Shown: positions 36,990 through 45,934, numbered from the stretch's first letter. The stretch is 64,000 nucleotides of DNA from Halomonas sp. KG2 (GCA_030440445.1 CP098528.1:4278001-4342000); one strand, 5' to 3'. A program made the numbers and translations. Notes: generated by a model from the sequence alone, not told the origin.

Positions 36990-37760
36990 ATGACCGATAC
37001 GAACGACACCACGCCTGAAAGCAATACTGCTGGCGCTGAGAGCAACACTACAGGCCCTGAAAATGCTGATGCCCCGCTACACCGGCGGGGGATTAAGAGC
37101 TACGTGATTCGCGCAGGGCGCATGACCCCAGCGCAAAGCCGCGGTTTAGAAGATGTTTGGCCACGTTTAGGCCTAACGATTGCCGATGGGCGTCAGGATC
37201 TGGACACCCTGTTTGGCCGCCAAGCACCGCGCGTGGTGGAAATTGGCTTTGGTATGGGCAACTCACTCATCGAGCAAGCCGAACGCCACCCAGATACTGA
37301 CTTTATCGGTATCGAGGTTCACGCGCCGGGTGTGGGCAAGCTGCTAGATGAGGTAGATAAACGCGGCCTAACCAACCTGCGCGTTTACCGCGAAGATGCC
37401 TTGGCGGTGCTGGAGCAGTGTCTGCCTGAAGACTCATTAACCACGCTACAGCTCTTTTTCCCCGATCCATGGCCGAAAAAGAAGCACCACAAGCGACGTA
37501 TTGTGCAACCTGCGTTTGTTGAGCTGATTCGTACGCGCTTAAAACCTGGTGGCACCTTCCACATGGCAACCGACTGGGAAGCCTATGCCGAGTGGATGGC
37601 CGAGGTCATGGACGCCGCACCCGGCTACGCGAATACCGCCAGCGCTGACACAGCGCCCTACGTTCCACGCCCAGACTTTCGCCCGCTAACTAAGTTTGAA
37701 GCCCGCGGCGAGAAACTTGGCCACGGCGTATGGGATTTGATTTACCGCCGTGACGTTTAA
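36990..37760 (+). CDS. trmB: tRNA (guanine-N7-)-methyltransferase TrmB
   Basis: Methylates G46 in the variable loop of tRNAs. The 256 aa include a low-complexity N-terminal tail ([16 protein letters not shown]) followed by the SAM-binding motif [31 protein letters not shown], and the TrmB signature [17 protein letters not shown], ending with [19 protein letters not shown]. It starts 12 nt after thiG, so all three genes (thiS-thiG-trmB) probably form one transcript. Confidence 0.95.
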   Translation: MTDTNDTTPESNTAGAESNTTGPENADAPLHRRGIKSYVIRAGRMTPAQSRGLEDVWPRLGLTIADGRQDLDTLFGRQAPRVVEIGFGMGNSLIEQAERHPDTDFIGIEVHAPGVGKLLDEVDKRGLTNLRVYREDALAVLEQCLPEDSLTTLQLFFPDPWPKKKHHKRRIVQPAFVELIRTRLKPGGTFHMATDWEAYAEWMAEVMDAAPGYANTASADTAPYVPRPDFRPLTKFEARGEKLGHGVWDLIYRRDV

Positions 37761-37790
37761 ACACAGCGACTAAAGATAGCTCAGCGTCGT

Positions 37791-38792
37791 TTACGTTCGC
37801 TTATCGTAAACGACGCGATGCAGCGTACCGCTACCACTTTCAAAGGCATCAATATTCGCCAGTGTAGTCTCGGCAATATTGGTTAGCGCCTCGGTAGTGA
37901 AGAAAGCCTGATGACCGGTAATCAGCACATTGTGAAAGGTCGTCAGGCGCATGAACTGGTCATCATCGATCACTTTGTGCGATAGATCCTCGAAGAACAG
38001 TTGCTCCTCCTCTTCGTAAACATCTAGCCCTAAGCGGCCAATTTTGCCGCTTTTCAGACCAGCGATCACCGCTTGGGTATCGACCACTCGACCGCGGCCA
38101 GTGTTGATCAGCATGACACCCTGCTTCATTTGCGCGATGGCATCGGCGTTAACCAGATGATCAGTATCGGGTGTTAACGGGCAGTGCAGCGAAATAATAT
38201 CTGCTTGAGCATAAAGCGACGCCAGCGGCACGTACTCCACAAACGGCTCGGCATTCGGGTTTGGAAAAGGATCGCTGGCAACTACTCGGCAGCCAAAGCC
38301 ATGCATGATATTGGCAAAGATCAAGCCAATCTGCCCAGTGCCAATCACGCCCACGGTTTTGCCATGCAGATCGAACCCCAGCAGTCCGTCTAGGGCAAAG
38401 TTGCCCTCGCGCACTCGGTTGTAAGCGCGATAGGTCATGCGGTTCAGGCTTAACACTAAGGCCACCGCGTGCTCTGCTACGGCATAAGGCGAATAAGCGG
38501 GCACCCGCACCACGGTAATTCCCAACCGTTCGGCTGCCGCCAAGTCAACATGGTTAAATCCAGCCGAGCGCAGTGCTACCAATCGTATGCCGCTAGTGTG
38601 TAGCTGCTCTAAAACATCCGCATACAGATGGTCATTTACAAAAGCGCATACCACTTCAAACCCTTTCGCGAGAGGCGCCGTATCGACGGTCAAGCGCGCA
38701 TCAAAAAAGCTTAATTCGTGTCGATTCGAGGCATTAGCACGAGTAAGGAAGGTTTCGTCATAAGGCTTAGCGCTAAAAACGGCAACGCGCAT
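37791..38792 (-). CDS. ldhA: D-lactate dehydrogenase / 2-hydroxyacid dehydrogenase (LdhA type)
   Basis: NAD-dependent enzyme of 333 aa that interconverts pyruvate and D-lactate in fermentation. Seen: [11 protein letters not shown], the nucleotide-binding [21 protein letters not shown], catalytic Arg region [15 protein letters not shown], Glu in [16 protein letters not shown] and His in [15 protein letters not shown], which is the LdhA pattern. The frame is open to 38882; the ATG at 38792 with AGGAGA before it is the likely start. An ANR/FNR-like half site lies upstream (38869-38882). Confidence 0.9.
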   Translation of the reverse strand: MRVAVFSAKPYDETFLTRANASNRHELSFFDARLTVDTAPLAKGFEVVCAFVNDHLYADVLEQLHTSGIRLVALRSAGFNHVDLAAAERLGITVVRVPAYSPYAVAEHAVALVLSLNRMTYRAYNRVREGNFALDGLLGFDLHGKTVGVIGTGQIGLIFANIMHGFGCRVVASDPFPNPNAEPFVEYVPLASLYAQADIISLHCPLTPDTDHLVNADAIAQMKQGVMLINTGRGRVVDTQAVIAGLKSGKIGRLGLDVYEEEEQLFFEDLSHKVIDDDQFMRLTTFHNVLITGHQAFFTTEALTNIAETTLANIDAFESGSGTLHRVVYDKRT

Positions 38793-38868
38793 GGCATTTC
38801 TCCTGGCTCTGGATAGATGATCAGCATAGGCAATTCGTCTATTGTCTGCCCAAACGTCACAAGAGGTA

Positions 38869-38882
38869 TTCACCGAGATCAA
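38869..38882 (-). promoter_or_regulatory. Weak ANR/FNR-like site upstream of ldhA
   Basis: On the minus strand TTGAT-CTCG-GTGAA keeps one perfect half of the FNR/ANR box TTGAT-N4-ATCAA and 3 of 5 bases of the other, 77 nt before the ldhA start. Oxygen control would suit a fermentative dehydrogenase. The site is a guess. Confidence 0.3.
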
Positions 38883-38898
38883 AGAAAGATGCCACTAG

Positions 38899-39027
38899 AA
38901 AAAAAGAAAGCCGCTCCAAGGGAGCGGCAAAAGACCGTGACTAGCAAGGAAAGAGGAACCATGACAGGAAACTGGCGCTGATCTTTGCAATAGCGTCGTG
39001 GTTGCCAATGTTTCAGCAAACACGGCC
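38899..39027 (-). ncRNA. Second unit of a tandem small-RNA-like pair
   Basis: This ~125-nt stretch repeats the body of the first unit (39033-39154) at a distance of 134 bp. Shared blocks, read on the minus strand, are TTGGCAACCACGAC, CGCCAGTTTCCTGTCATGGTT and GCTAGTCACGGTCTTTTG. It ends with its own intrinsic terminator: stem GCCGCTCC / GGAGCGGC (38910-38928) followed by a T-rich tail. I see no separate promoter, so it would be made by read-through of the first unit, giving a double-length RNA. Confidence 0.55.
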
Positions 39028-39032
39028 ACTAG

Positions 39033-39154
39033 AAAAAAAAGAAGCCGCTCCAAGCGGGAGCGGCAAAAGACCGTGACTAGCAATGAGAGGGAGAAACCAT
39101 GACAGGAAACTGGCGGTTTCTGTCGTGGTTGCCAACGTCTCATTAAACGCTGAC
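39033..39154 (-). ncRNA. Putative Fur-controlled small RNA (first unit, PrrF-like layout)
   Basis: About 122 nt from a predicted start near 39154 to the T-run ending at 39033. A strong intrinsic terminator closes it: 8-bp stem GCCGCTCC / GGAGCGGC at 39044-39064, then TTC and eight T. It is driven by a near-consensus sigma-70 promoter overlapped by a Fur box. No protein longer than a few residues is plausible. Tandem, nearly duplicated, Fur-repressed sRNAs are the hallmark of Pseudomonas PrrF1/PrrF2, functional counterparts of RyhB. Sequence homology to those was not established. Confidence 0.65.
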
Positions 39155-39160
39155 AATCAC

Positions 39161-39189
39161 AATATAATCATTCTCATTTACAACGTCAA
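39161..39189 (-). promoter_or_regulatory. Sigma-70 promoter with overlapping Fur box
   Basis: On the minus strand TTGACG (39189-39184), a 17-nt spacer, then TATATT (39166-39161): an almost ideal promoter. The spacer and -10 lie inside a 19-bp Fur-like site (39163-39181) that matches 14 of 19 positions of the consensus palindrome. Fe-Fur binding here would block RNA polymerase. Confidence 0.75.
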
Positions 39190-39236
39190 CCTAAATGCGA
39201 ATACTTTTTATTTATTTTTAAGACGGTTTCTTTACA

Positions 39237-40151
39237 CTAGCCCACCAGTTGCAACCAAACGGGCAACGTCAGCATCGCTAACAGCGTCTGGCCGGTAATA
39301 ATTGCCGCCATAAGTTCTGCATCACCTCCCAGCTGCCGAGCAAGAATGTAAGCAGATGTGGCGGTAGGCAGCGCTGCAAACAGCAGCGCCACATCACGAC
39401 TGATAGGGTCCAGCCCCACCAGCCACGCTAATAACAGCACCACCGCAGGCATTAACAGCAGCTTGATGCTATTCGTCGCTATCACGCCACGATCAAGCCG
39501 CAGCAGTGCTGCAGGGCGCAGCGCCACGCCCACGGCAATGAGCCCTAACGGCAGCGCCGCGCCACCCAACAACCCGACGGTATCCTCGCTCCAACCGGGC
39601 AAGCCAACCCCCGAAAGATTGAGTCCGATACCTGCCAGACAGGACAAAATCAGCGGATTTTTAGCCAGTGCGAGGGCACTTTGGCCAAGACTTCCACTGC
39701 CCAGCGTCCCTGCCGCGACAAAGCTTGCGACGCACATGACGTTCACCACCGGTACCATGAGTGCCACCGCCACAGCGGCAGTAGTCGCCCCCATGCTGCC
39801 ATGCAATGCCGCGGCCCCTGCGACACCCACGTAGGTGTTAAAACGCACGGCGCCTTGGAATACCGACGTGAACGCCGCAGGCGTTAAGCCAAGGTAACCA
39901 CGACAGCGCCATAGCAACAGACCCAAAACCCCCATCGTGCCGAGCAATACCAACGCGATGCGCCCAACCGGTACTTGGCTGACATCAGCAGTGGCCAGCG
40001 TACCTATCAGCATTGCTGGAAATAGCACAAAGTAGATCAGACGCTCCATTTGCGGCCAGAACGTAGCACTTGGCCAACGGCCATAGCCAATGGCAGCGCC
40101 CAGTAAAATCAATAAAAACAGTGGCCCAAGTGCGCCAGTAATACTCTCCAT
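39237..40151 (-). CDS. AEC family transporter (auxin efflux carrier-like)
   Basis: Inner-membrane protein of 304 aa with about ten predicted spans in two halves. The N-terminus ALGPLFLLILLGAAIGYGRW and the conserved FNTYVGVAGAAALHG (an AEC pore motif with N-x-Y) are seen, and the second half repeats the topology (PLGLIAVGVALRPAALLR). Bacterial AEC proteins export or import malate, malonate and other carboxylates. The substrate here is unknown. The stop codon lies 48 nt beyond the -35 box of the sRNA promoter. Confidence 0.85.
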   Translation of the reverse strand: MESITGALGPLFLLILLGAAIGYGRWPSATFWPQMERLIYFVLFPAMLIGTLATADVSQVPVGRIALVLLGTMGVLGLLLWRCRGYLGLTPAAFTSVFQGAVRFNTYVGVAGAAALHGSMGATTAAVAVALMVPVVNVMCVASFVAAGTLGSGSLGQSALALAKNPLILSCLAGIGLNLSGVGLPGWSEDTVGLLGGAALPLGLIAVGVALRPAALLRLDRGVIATNSIKLLLMPAVVLLLAWLVGLDPISRDVALLFAALPTATSAYILARQLGGDAELMAAIITGQTLLAMLTLPVWLQLVG

Positions 40152-40257
40152 TGTTATTCCTTGTTAACTGCGACATCCCAGCACAGCGACATCCGTGCGA
40201 TTACTGTTACCATGAAACTAACTTCCATCTTACGGCCTGCGTAGTGACCATTCTGCC

Positions 40258-40761
40258 ATGAAGAACTTGCCTAAACCTGGCTACTTTACGGGTTTTCCAG
40301 CACTGAAAGTGCTTATCCTCATCACGGGCATCTCACTGGCCGCCTGCACGTGGTACGTGTTTGCCAACTGGCTGCGCGATGATGGCGATATTGCCTGGTT
40401 TACACCGGATGCCAACTGCAACCTACACACCAGTACGTGCTCGGCAATTCTGGGCGATAAAGGCCGCCTAACACTCACCGTTGATGCCGATGGCCGTATC
40501 GATGCGCTGGATATTCTGCCACTGGGTGTAGAAGTCGAGGGCCTCAACCCAAGCCATGTGACAGTCGACTTTATCGGGCGTGATATGGATATGGGCTTAC
40601 ACCGTTTTGGATTAACCGCCTCTGCGCCCGGGCACTTTCATGGCCAAGGGCAAGTCGGTATCTGCACGCAAGACGTGATGCCCTGGCGAGCACGGGTTAT
40701 CCTGGAAACACCAGAAGGCAAGTTGGGCAGTTGGTTCGACTTTGACGTGATTAGGAGTTAG
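40258..40761 (+). CDS. Membrane-anchored protein of unknown function paired with SCO
   Basis: Unrecognised protein of 167 aa. One membrane span (residues ~17-38, VLILITGISLAACTWYVFANWL) anchors a periplasmic domain with a Cys pair (CNLHTSTC), a FIGRDMDMGLHRFGLTA motif and HFHGQGQVGICTQDVMPWRARVIL, ending FDFDV. The Met/His-containing and Cys segments could bind copper. Its stop is 5 nt before the SCO gene, so the two are coupled. A role as helper in copper delivery to cytochrome oxidase is an inference from context only. Confidence 0.7.
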   Translation: MKNLPKPGYFTGFPALKVLILITGISLAACTWYVFANWLRDDGDIAWFTPDANCNLHTSTCSAILGDKGRLTLTVDADGRIDALDILPLGVEVEGLNPSHVTVDFIGRDMDMGLHRFGLTASAPGHFHGQGQVGICTQDVMPWRARVILETPEGKLGSWFDFDVIRS

Positions 40762-40766
40762 TACGT

Positions 40767-41375
40767 ATGGCCGCTAAACCAAACAATCGTAAAGCACTCT
40801 GGCTGGGATTAGTGCTAATACTTGTCTTGCTGACTATTTCGGCTATCGGCCTTTACCAGTTTGCTTTCCAGCCTGACAGCGATGACGTGACGGGGGGGCC
40901 AATAGAAATGCCGTCTACCCAAGGTGATTTCTCTCTCTCCCAGTTAGATGAAGACGACATTGCGATTGTTTCCTTTGGCTACACCTACTGCCCAGATGTT
41001 TGCCCAATGAATCAGGCCGTTAAACGTCAGGCATTGGCCCAGCTAAGCGATGCACAGCGCGAACGCGTGGTGCCGATAATGATAACGGTTGACCCTGAAC
41101 GCGATACGCTGCCGCGTATGGAAGAGTATATGCAGTTCTTTGGTGATACGTTTATCGGCTTGGTGGGTAGTCAAGAGCAGCTTGCAGATGTAGCGGCACG
41201 CTATGGCGTGATTTGGCGGCGAGTAGAGGCTCCCGATTCTGCAATGGCCTACACCATTGACCATAGCGCTTCGCTTTTCTTGGTTAACCGCAACGGTGAG
41301 ATTTTACAGAGAGTACTCTACTCCCCAGCACCACACGGCTTAGTGTCAGCGCTGGAGAATGAGTTAGGTAGCTAG
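40767..41375 (+). CDS. SCO1/SenC family copper chaperone
   Basis: Thioredoxin-fold protein of 202 aa with an N-terminal membrane anchor (residues ~11-32). The copper-binding CxxxC is in YTYCPDVCPMN and the conserved His in YTIDHSASLFLVNRNG. ITVDPERDTLPRMEEYMQFFG is the standard SCO segment. These proteins deliver copper or reducing power to the CuA site of cytochrome c oxidase. It shares a transcript with the preceding unknown protein. Confidence 0.92.
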   Translation: MAAKPNNRKALWLGLVLILVLLTISAIGLYQFAFQPDSDDVTGGPIEMPSTQGDFSLSQLDEDDIAIVSFGYTYCPDVCPMNQAVKRQALAQLSDAQRERVVPIMITVDPERDTLPRMEEYMQFFGDTFIGLVGSQEQLADVAARYGVIWRRVEAPDSAMAYTIDHSASLFLVNRNGEILQRVLYSPAPHGLVSALENELGS

Positions 41376-41417
41376 CCGGAATACAACGAAGTGTCTGGAT
41401 TTAGGGTGTACTTGGAA

Positions 41418-42467
41418 CTAAGGCGTGCTTTGTAGGTGTTCAAGCATCGCCATTAGCGCTCTAGCTTGAGTGCCATCACGTGTGTCGTGCAGCGGGTTGA
41501 GCTGCCAAGTACTTTCGGCAAAGCCCCACCAATCCCAGCACCCCTGAGGATTAGCCATACTGCTTTCCGCCTGCGGGTATAGCACCACTTGGCCATGGTC
41601 TGCTGCCCAACGGTTCAAACCACTGTGGCGTACAAACGTATCGCCAATGGCATCAACGCTCATTTGACAACCATGCAACGCGATTGTGACAGGGCAGCCT
41701 CCCGTTTCACACGCCTCAGGAATAAATAGATACCCCACATCAGCCAAGCCTTTAACCGCGAACTCCGACTGATCAAAGGCCATCACTTCGCCCTCGCTAG
41801 CATTAGCCTCACGCTCAGGGTAAAGCCATGAGAGCATATCGCTAGCCACGTTCTCATCACAGGCAAGCACATAGCTACCACCGCCCTGGCGACAGTCGCC
41901 AAGTGCTTGGGGGCTAGCGTTGGTTTGCTTCGGCAATTTGATGGGCCAACCATGGCCTGTGTGCTCACTGCGCACGAAACGCAGCTGTTCTGAAGATGCC
42001 AGCCAGCGCTGCCACTGTTCTGCTAACAAACTCCCCAGCTCTGGAGAAACCGTGTCATCTTCATCACCGTGCCATACATAGGCACGCAGCTGGCTTAATG
42101 CGTCGCGCTCCCCCACCTGCTCAAGCGACTCGTAACGCTCGCGCCGACGGTCCAGCTCATCCAAGGAAGGCAACCCACGGCGGGTGCTCATGCACTGGTT
42201 AAGCGCCAAACTGAGCGCGCCTTGGGCACAGCTCCAAGGGCCCGCCGCTAATACACCTACACCACTAAAGCGCTCAGGCCAAGCAACCGCCAACTGTGCG
42301 GCCATGTAACCGCCAGAAGAGACACCGACCACGCTCGCGTGATCGCTCGCTGCGCTTAGTGCAGGTAAATCACCAGGCACGGTATCTGCTTCAGCGTGAA
42401 CAGCCGTGCTGCCCAGCAGTAACAGCGCACCCAAAAAACAAGATGTAGCAGCGGCGGGACGTATCAT
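41418..42467 (-). CDS. Extracellular PHA-depolymerase-like esterase (catalytic domain type 2)
   Basis: Secreted serine esterase of 349 aa with a signal peptide (to TAVHA, ~residue 25). The lipase box is VGVSSGGYMAAQLA, followed by GVGVLAAGPWSCAQG. Eight Cys and HGCQMSVDAIGDTFVRHSGLNRWAADHGQVVLYPQAE recall short-chain PHB depolymerases, with CWDWWGF near the end. The Asp (HGDEDDTVSP) and His (HTGHGWPI) of the triad are visible. Substrate may be PHB oligomers or another ester. Its ATG directly follows the TAA of the FKBP gene. Confidence 0.85.
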   Translation of the reverse strand: MIRPAAATSCFLGALLLLGSTAVHAEADTVPGDLPALSAASDHASVVGVSSGGYMAAQLAVAWPERFSGVGVLAAGPWSCAQGALSLALNQCMSTRRGLPSLDELDRRRERYESLEQVGERDALSQLRAYVWHGDEDDTVSPELGSLLAEQWQRWLASSEQLRFVRSEHTGHGWPIKLPKQTNASPQALGDCRQGGGSYVLACDENVASDMLSWLYPEREANASEGEVMAFDQSEFAVKGLADVGYLFIPEACETGGCPVTIALHGCQMSVDAIGDTFVRHSGLNRWAADHGQVVLYPQAESSMANPQGCWDWWGFAESTWQLNPLHDTRDGTQARALMAMLEHLQSTP

Positions 42468-43148
42468 TTACTCAACGCCTAGCAGTTCAACACGGAACGT
42501 CAGCATTTCATTTGGGCCAATAGGGCCTTGGCCGCCTTCACCATAAGCCAGCTCAGCAGGGATATATAGCATCCAGCTGTCGCCAACGCTCATCAGTTGG
42601 AGCGCCTCCTGCCAACCTTCAATGACTTGATTTACCTGGAAACTCACCGGCTGACCACGCTCAAAGGAACTGTCAAATACGGTGCCGTCCAGCAGCATGC
42701 CTTCATAGTTCACTTCAACGGTGTCTTCAGCGCCAGGCGTTGCGCCGTCACCGGACTCAAGCACTTCATACTGCAAGCCAGACTCCGTCACTTCAACTTC
42801 TTCACGCTCAGCGTTTTCCGCTAGGTAAGCTTGACCTTCCTCTAGATTAAGCTGGGCGATTTCAGCGGCCTCTTGCTCGCGCTCCGCCATGGAACGCTCC
42901 TGGAAAGCGACCAGCGCCTCCATCATTTCTTCCTCGCTTAACGCCAACTCTTTACCATCAAAGACATCGCGCATGCCGTCCGTAAATGCATCAAGGTCGA
43001 GATCTTCAATATCGACCTGCATGCTCTCACCTAGGGTAACGCCTAAGCTATAAGCAAGGCGCTGTTCGTCGGTTTCGGGAGCCGCTGCCGCGAAAGGAGC
43101 AACCAGTAACAAACTCGCCAAAGCGGTGGAAGAAAACAATGCTTTCAT
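42468..43148 (-). CDS. FKBP-type peptidyl-prolyl isomerase (periplasmic)
   Basis: Foldase of 226 aa. It has a signal peptide (MKALFSSTALASLLLVAPFAAAA), an N-terminal helical dimerisation domain (to ~residue 110, Glu-rich), and an FKBP domain with VEVNYEGMLLDGTVFDSSFERGQPVSFQVNQVIEGWQEALQLM and IPAELAYGEGG. This is the FkpA/FklB layout. The frame extends to 43199, but the ATG at 43148 gives a clean signal. The stop codon is immediately followed by the start of the esterase gene (TAA-ATG). Confidence 0.92.
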   Translation of the reverse strand: MKALFSSTALASLLLVAPFAAAAPETDEQRLAYSLGVTLGESMQVDIEDLDLDAFTDGMRDVFDGKELALSEEEMMEALVAFQERSMAEREQEAAEIAQLNLEEGQAYLAENAEREEVEVTESGLQYEVLESGDGATPGAEDTVEVNYEGMLLDGTVFDSSFERGQPVSFQVNQVIEGWQEALQLMSVGDSWMLYIPAELAYGEGGQGPIGPNEMLTFRVELLGVE

Positions 43149-43202
43149 GTAAAGAACCTTATCCAACGGCGCAACGCGCCAAATGTTTGAGTACCTCAAA
43201 GA

Positions 43203-43250
43203 CTAACACCCGCCATCTCAGGCTGCATTACCTGAGATGGCGGGTGTTAG
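43203..43250. terminator. Perfect 20-bp hairpin after teaD
   Basis: A 20-bp stem without mismatch (arms 43203-43222 and 43231-43250) and an 8-nt loop in the spacer between teaD and the FKBP gene. It probably ends the tea operon, though the T-run is poor, or protects its 3' end. It is unusually long and perfect for this genome segment. Confidence 0.65.
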
Positions 43251-43283
43251 TAAGACCGCTATTAAGTTCAGTAGTTTGGTGTC

Positions 43284-43727
43284 TTAAACGACCAATGTGG
43301 GACAGTGTGCCGCACCCGCCACACGCTGAGAGACACTACCCAACAGCAGGTTTTTCTCGCCGTTGGTTCCTTGAGCACCAATCACGATTAAATCGCACTC
43401 CCTCTTTCGGGCAAAGCGCACGATAGTTCGCGAGGGGCGGCCGCCTTTCACAAACGCCCTTACTCGCGTACTGTCTGCGCCCATCTCTATGGCGTAGGCT
43501 TTAGCGTGTACCGCAATTTCCGTGGCGTACTCTTTAAGCGCGTCATCAGGCAGATCCAGTTTATTTGGCCGCACCATAGAAAGCGATGCCTCCAATAAAC
43601 TATGGTGCTTAAATACGCACAGCAAATAAAGCTCGGCACCGGTGAGCATATGCAGGCCAACCGCTTTCTCCAGTGCGTTAATCGCCCCTTTCGAGCCATC
43701 TACGGGAATTAAAATGCGATTAAACAT
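43284..43727 (-). CDS. teaD: TeaD, universal stress protein that regulates the ectoine importer
   Basis: UspA-fold ATP-binding protein of 147 aa. Seen: N-terminal [19 protein letters not shown] and the nucleotide-binding [31 protein letters not shown] (GxxGx9GSV motif). In H. elongata the equivalent TeaD is the last gene of teaABCD; deleting it raises ectoine uptake, so it acts as a negative regulator with ATP. The start lies 21 nt after teaC. Confidence 0.93.
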   Translation of the reverse strand: MFNRILIPVDGSKGAINALEKAVGLHMLTGAELYLLCVFKHHSLLEASLSMVRPNKLDLPDDALKEYATEIAVHAKAYAIEMGADSTRVRAFVKGGRPSRTIVRFARKRECDLIVIGAQGTNGEKNLLLGSVSQRVAGAAHCPTLVV

Positions 43728-43748
43728 CCGCGTTCTCCTTGTGACTGC

Positions 43749-45032
43749 TTAGCGGAAGGCAACATCACGCAAGAACAGCGCAATTTGCGGGAACATGATC
43801 AGCAGCGCCGCCGCTAAAATCAGCATAAAGATAAAGGGCGGTGTGCCTTTGATGACTTCCCAGTAAGGCCGCTTAAAGATCGCAATCGCGGTAAATATAT
43901 CGCAGCCAAAGGGTGGGGTCGCCGAGCCTATGGCTACCTGCAGGGTAATCAAAATACCTACCAGAACAGGGTCCAGACCGGTCGCCGCAATCGCCGGAGC
44001 GAAAATGGGCGTAAGCACCAGAATGACCACAATCGGATCAACAAACATGCAAGCGACAAAGAAAGAGATACAGATTGCAATCAGTACCCCTGTAGGCCCA
44101 GCTTCATTGACACCTACCGCTTCCAAAATCATTTGTGGAATCTGCGCGAACGAAATTATCCAGGAGAACCCATTACCAACAGCGACCAATATAAACACCA
44201 CTGCGGTAATTAAGCCGGTGGATTTAGCAATCGCATAAATATCGTTCATTTTGAGCGAACGGAATACCACAAACTCAAGCAATACGGCATATAGCACACA
44301 GGCTGCAGCGGCTTCTGTCGGGCTAAAAATACCTCCGTAGATACCGCCAACGATAATGACCGGAAAGCCTAGCGGCCACAGTGCTTTTTGCACCGCTACA
44401 GCACGCTCTTTCCAGCTAGCGCGGGGTTCGGTAGGCACGCCTTTTACCACAGCGTAAACGATGCAATAAACTGAGAACATAAACAGAATCAGAAGCCCTG
44501 GCCCAATACCCGCAATAAACAGCTCGCCAATAGATGTTCCTGAAATAACCCCGTAGATGATCATGCCAATACTTGGGGGTATCAAAAAGGCAATATCACT
44601 CGCGTTGATAATCAGCGCCAGTGTAAATGGGTCAGAGTAGCCCGCTTTTAGCATCTTGGGCCGCAGCGGAGAGCCCACCGCGACTACGGTTGCCTGGGTA
44701 GAACCAGAAACTGCGCCAAACAGCGTACAGGAGGCTGCCGTACTGACCGCAAGACCGCCTTTGATATGACCGATAAAGGACATCACCATATCAATTAAGC
44801 GATTAGCCGACTGGCCACGCGTCATAATATCTGCCGCCAGAATAAACATCGGCACCGCAATCAGCGAAGCAGGCCGGATACCCGCCATCATCTGTTGAAT
44901 AAGCGTATCCATTTGGCCGAAGCCGTTAAACATCATATAAAAGCCGATCACCGCTGCTGTAATCAGCGGGATCATCATAGGAAAGCCCAGCAGCAGCAGG
45001 GCAATCATGGTGACTACCATTATCGTCGTCAT
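43749..45032 (-). CDS. teaC: Ectoine TRAP transporter large permease TeaC
   Basis: DctM-type inner-membrane permease of 427 aa with about 12 predicted spans. It couples substrate uptake to Na+. Seen: TASCTLFGAVSGSTQATVVAVGSPLRPKMLKAGY (family signature), and FNSPTEAAA-type IFSPTEAAAACVLYA. The gene lies between teaB and teaD. A TRAP transporter with this operon order and TeaA binding protein is known as the osmoregulated ectoine/hydroxyectoine importer. Confidence 0.95.
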   Translation of the reverse strand: MTTIMVVTMIALLLLGFPMMIPLITAAVIGFYMMFNGFGQMDTLIQQMMAGIRPASLIAVPMFILAADIMTRGQSANRLIDMVMSFIGHIKGGLAVSTAASCTLFGAVSGSTQATVVAVGSPLRPKMLKAGYSDPFTLALIINASDIAFLIPPSIGMIIYGVISGTSIGELFIAGIGPGLLILFMFSVYCIVYAVVKGVPTEPRASWKERAVAVQKALWPLGFPVIIVGGIYGGIFSPTEAAAACVLYAVLLEFVVFRSLKMNDIYAIAKSTGLITAVVFILVAVGNGFSWIISFAQIPQMILEAVGVNEAGPTGVLIAICISFFVACMFVDPIVVILVLTPIFAPAIAATGLDPVLVGILITLQVAIGSATPPFGCDIFTAIAIFKRPYWEVIKGTPPFIFMLILAAALLIMFPQIALFLRDVAFR

Positions 45033-45060
45033 AGCGTTCCCCTAGAGTGCAAGCCCTGCT

Positions 45061-45639
45061 TTACACTTCTGTTTCGGTGTCTTTGTAACCGTCAACTACC
45101 CCTGTCGAGAGATATACATCCCGAGAGGTAAGGTTTTTAATTGCCGTTAACAGGTACTGAATGCCCGTAATGAGAAAACCTATAGGTACCCAGATATAAA
45201 TGATCCAAATAGGTAGCCCGAGTGACGGCAACACGCGCCCCTTGCTTTGAAGGTCGAGGATATACACCACGGAGTAGTACAGCAGGAAAAACATAACGAG
45301 GGAGGTAAAGAAAGAAATACCTATCATCAGCACCTTACGTCCCCCGACGGGCAAAGCATCGTAGATGGCTGACATACGAATATGGCGCCCATGTCGAGCA
45401 GCGTAGCCGATACCCGCAAAGGTAATCATAATGATCAAAATACGGTTTAATTCTCCTGAAAACATAATGCTATTGCCAAATACAAAGCGGGCAATAACAT
45501 TAGTGACCGTATTCAGCGCCATTAGCAAAACCCCCATTGCCAGTATGACTGACTCGATTTTGCTAATTGCAGTGTCGATCACGCCTAGTATGCCGGGCAA
45601 ACCAGAGCTGTAATTCTTTTCGGATTCTTCTTCGGTCAT
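45061..45639 (-). CDS. teaB: Ectoine TRAP transporter small permease TeaB
   Basis: DctQ-type protein of 192 aa with four spans. Seen: [45 protein letters not shown] (conserved DctQ motif) and [23 protein letters not shown]. It pairs with TeaC. An AGGAGA ribosome site precedes the ATG. A terminator lies between teaA and teaB. Confidence 0.95.
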   Translation of the reverse strand: MTEEESEKNYSSGLPGILGVIDTAISKIESVILAMGVLLMALNTVTNVIARFVFGNSIMFSGELNRILIIMITFAGIGYAARHGRHIRMSAIYDALPVGGRKVLMIGISFFTSLVMFFLLYYSVVYILDLQSKGRVLPSLGLPIWIIYIWVPIGFLITGIQYLLTAIKNLTSRDVYLSTGVVDGYKDTETEV

Positions 45640-45860
45640 GGCCGATCTCCTCTTATGCAGCGTGGCAGCTAACGATTAAAAACCTAGCGCCTCTTCTTTC
45701 ACTGACCACCGAACGGAGCGTGTCCAGCCTTACTCATTTTGTAGCGTAACGGTTAATAACTCTTTCCGCTTCAACGCTGGATGTACGTAAGTTTTTCTGT
45801 GTTTTACGCAAGGTAACGCGCTTTTTTTTGTTAAGTGGCTGTCAGCACCGGGCAGCGTAT

Positions 45861-45893
45861 AAAAATAAAAAAGGGGCAGCGCTGGCTACCCCC
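45861..45893 (-). terminator. Terminator/attenuator between teaA and teaB
   Basis: On the minus strand an 8-bp stem (GGGGTAGC / GCTGCCCC, 45873-45892) is followed by TTTTTTATTTTTAT. It begins about 40 nt after the teaA stop. It should end most teaA transcripts, so teaA is made in excess, and teaBCD either come from read-through or a further promoter in the 45640-45860 spacer. Confidence 0.82.
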
Positions 45894-45934
45894 TAGGTGA
45901 TTTACCGTTAAAGACGAGCGTACTAAACGGTGAG

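Noticed and set aside
36836-37048. Antisense frames over thiG/trmB and many other genes
   Set aside because: These are shadows of GC-rich coding sequence on the other strand, without family motifs or ribosome sites.
38895-39143. Minus-strand 82-residue open frame across the tandem sRNA-like units
   Set aside because: The predicted peptide is the translation of the repeats and terminators, with repeated CHG and FF segments, no ribosome site and no resemblance to a protein family. The RNA interpretation explains the structure better.
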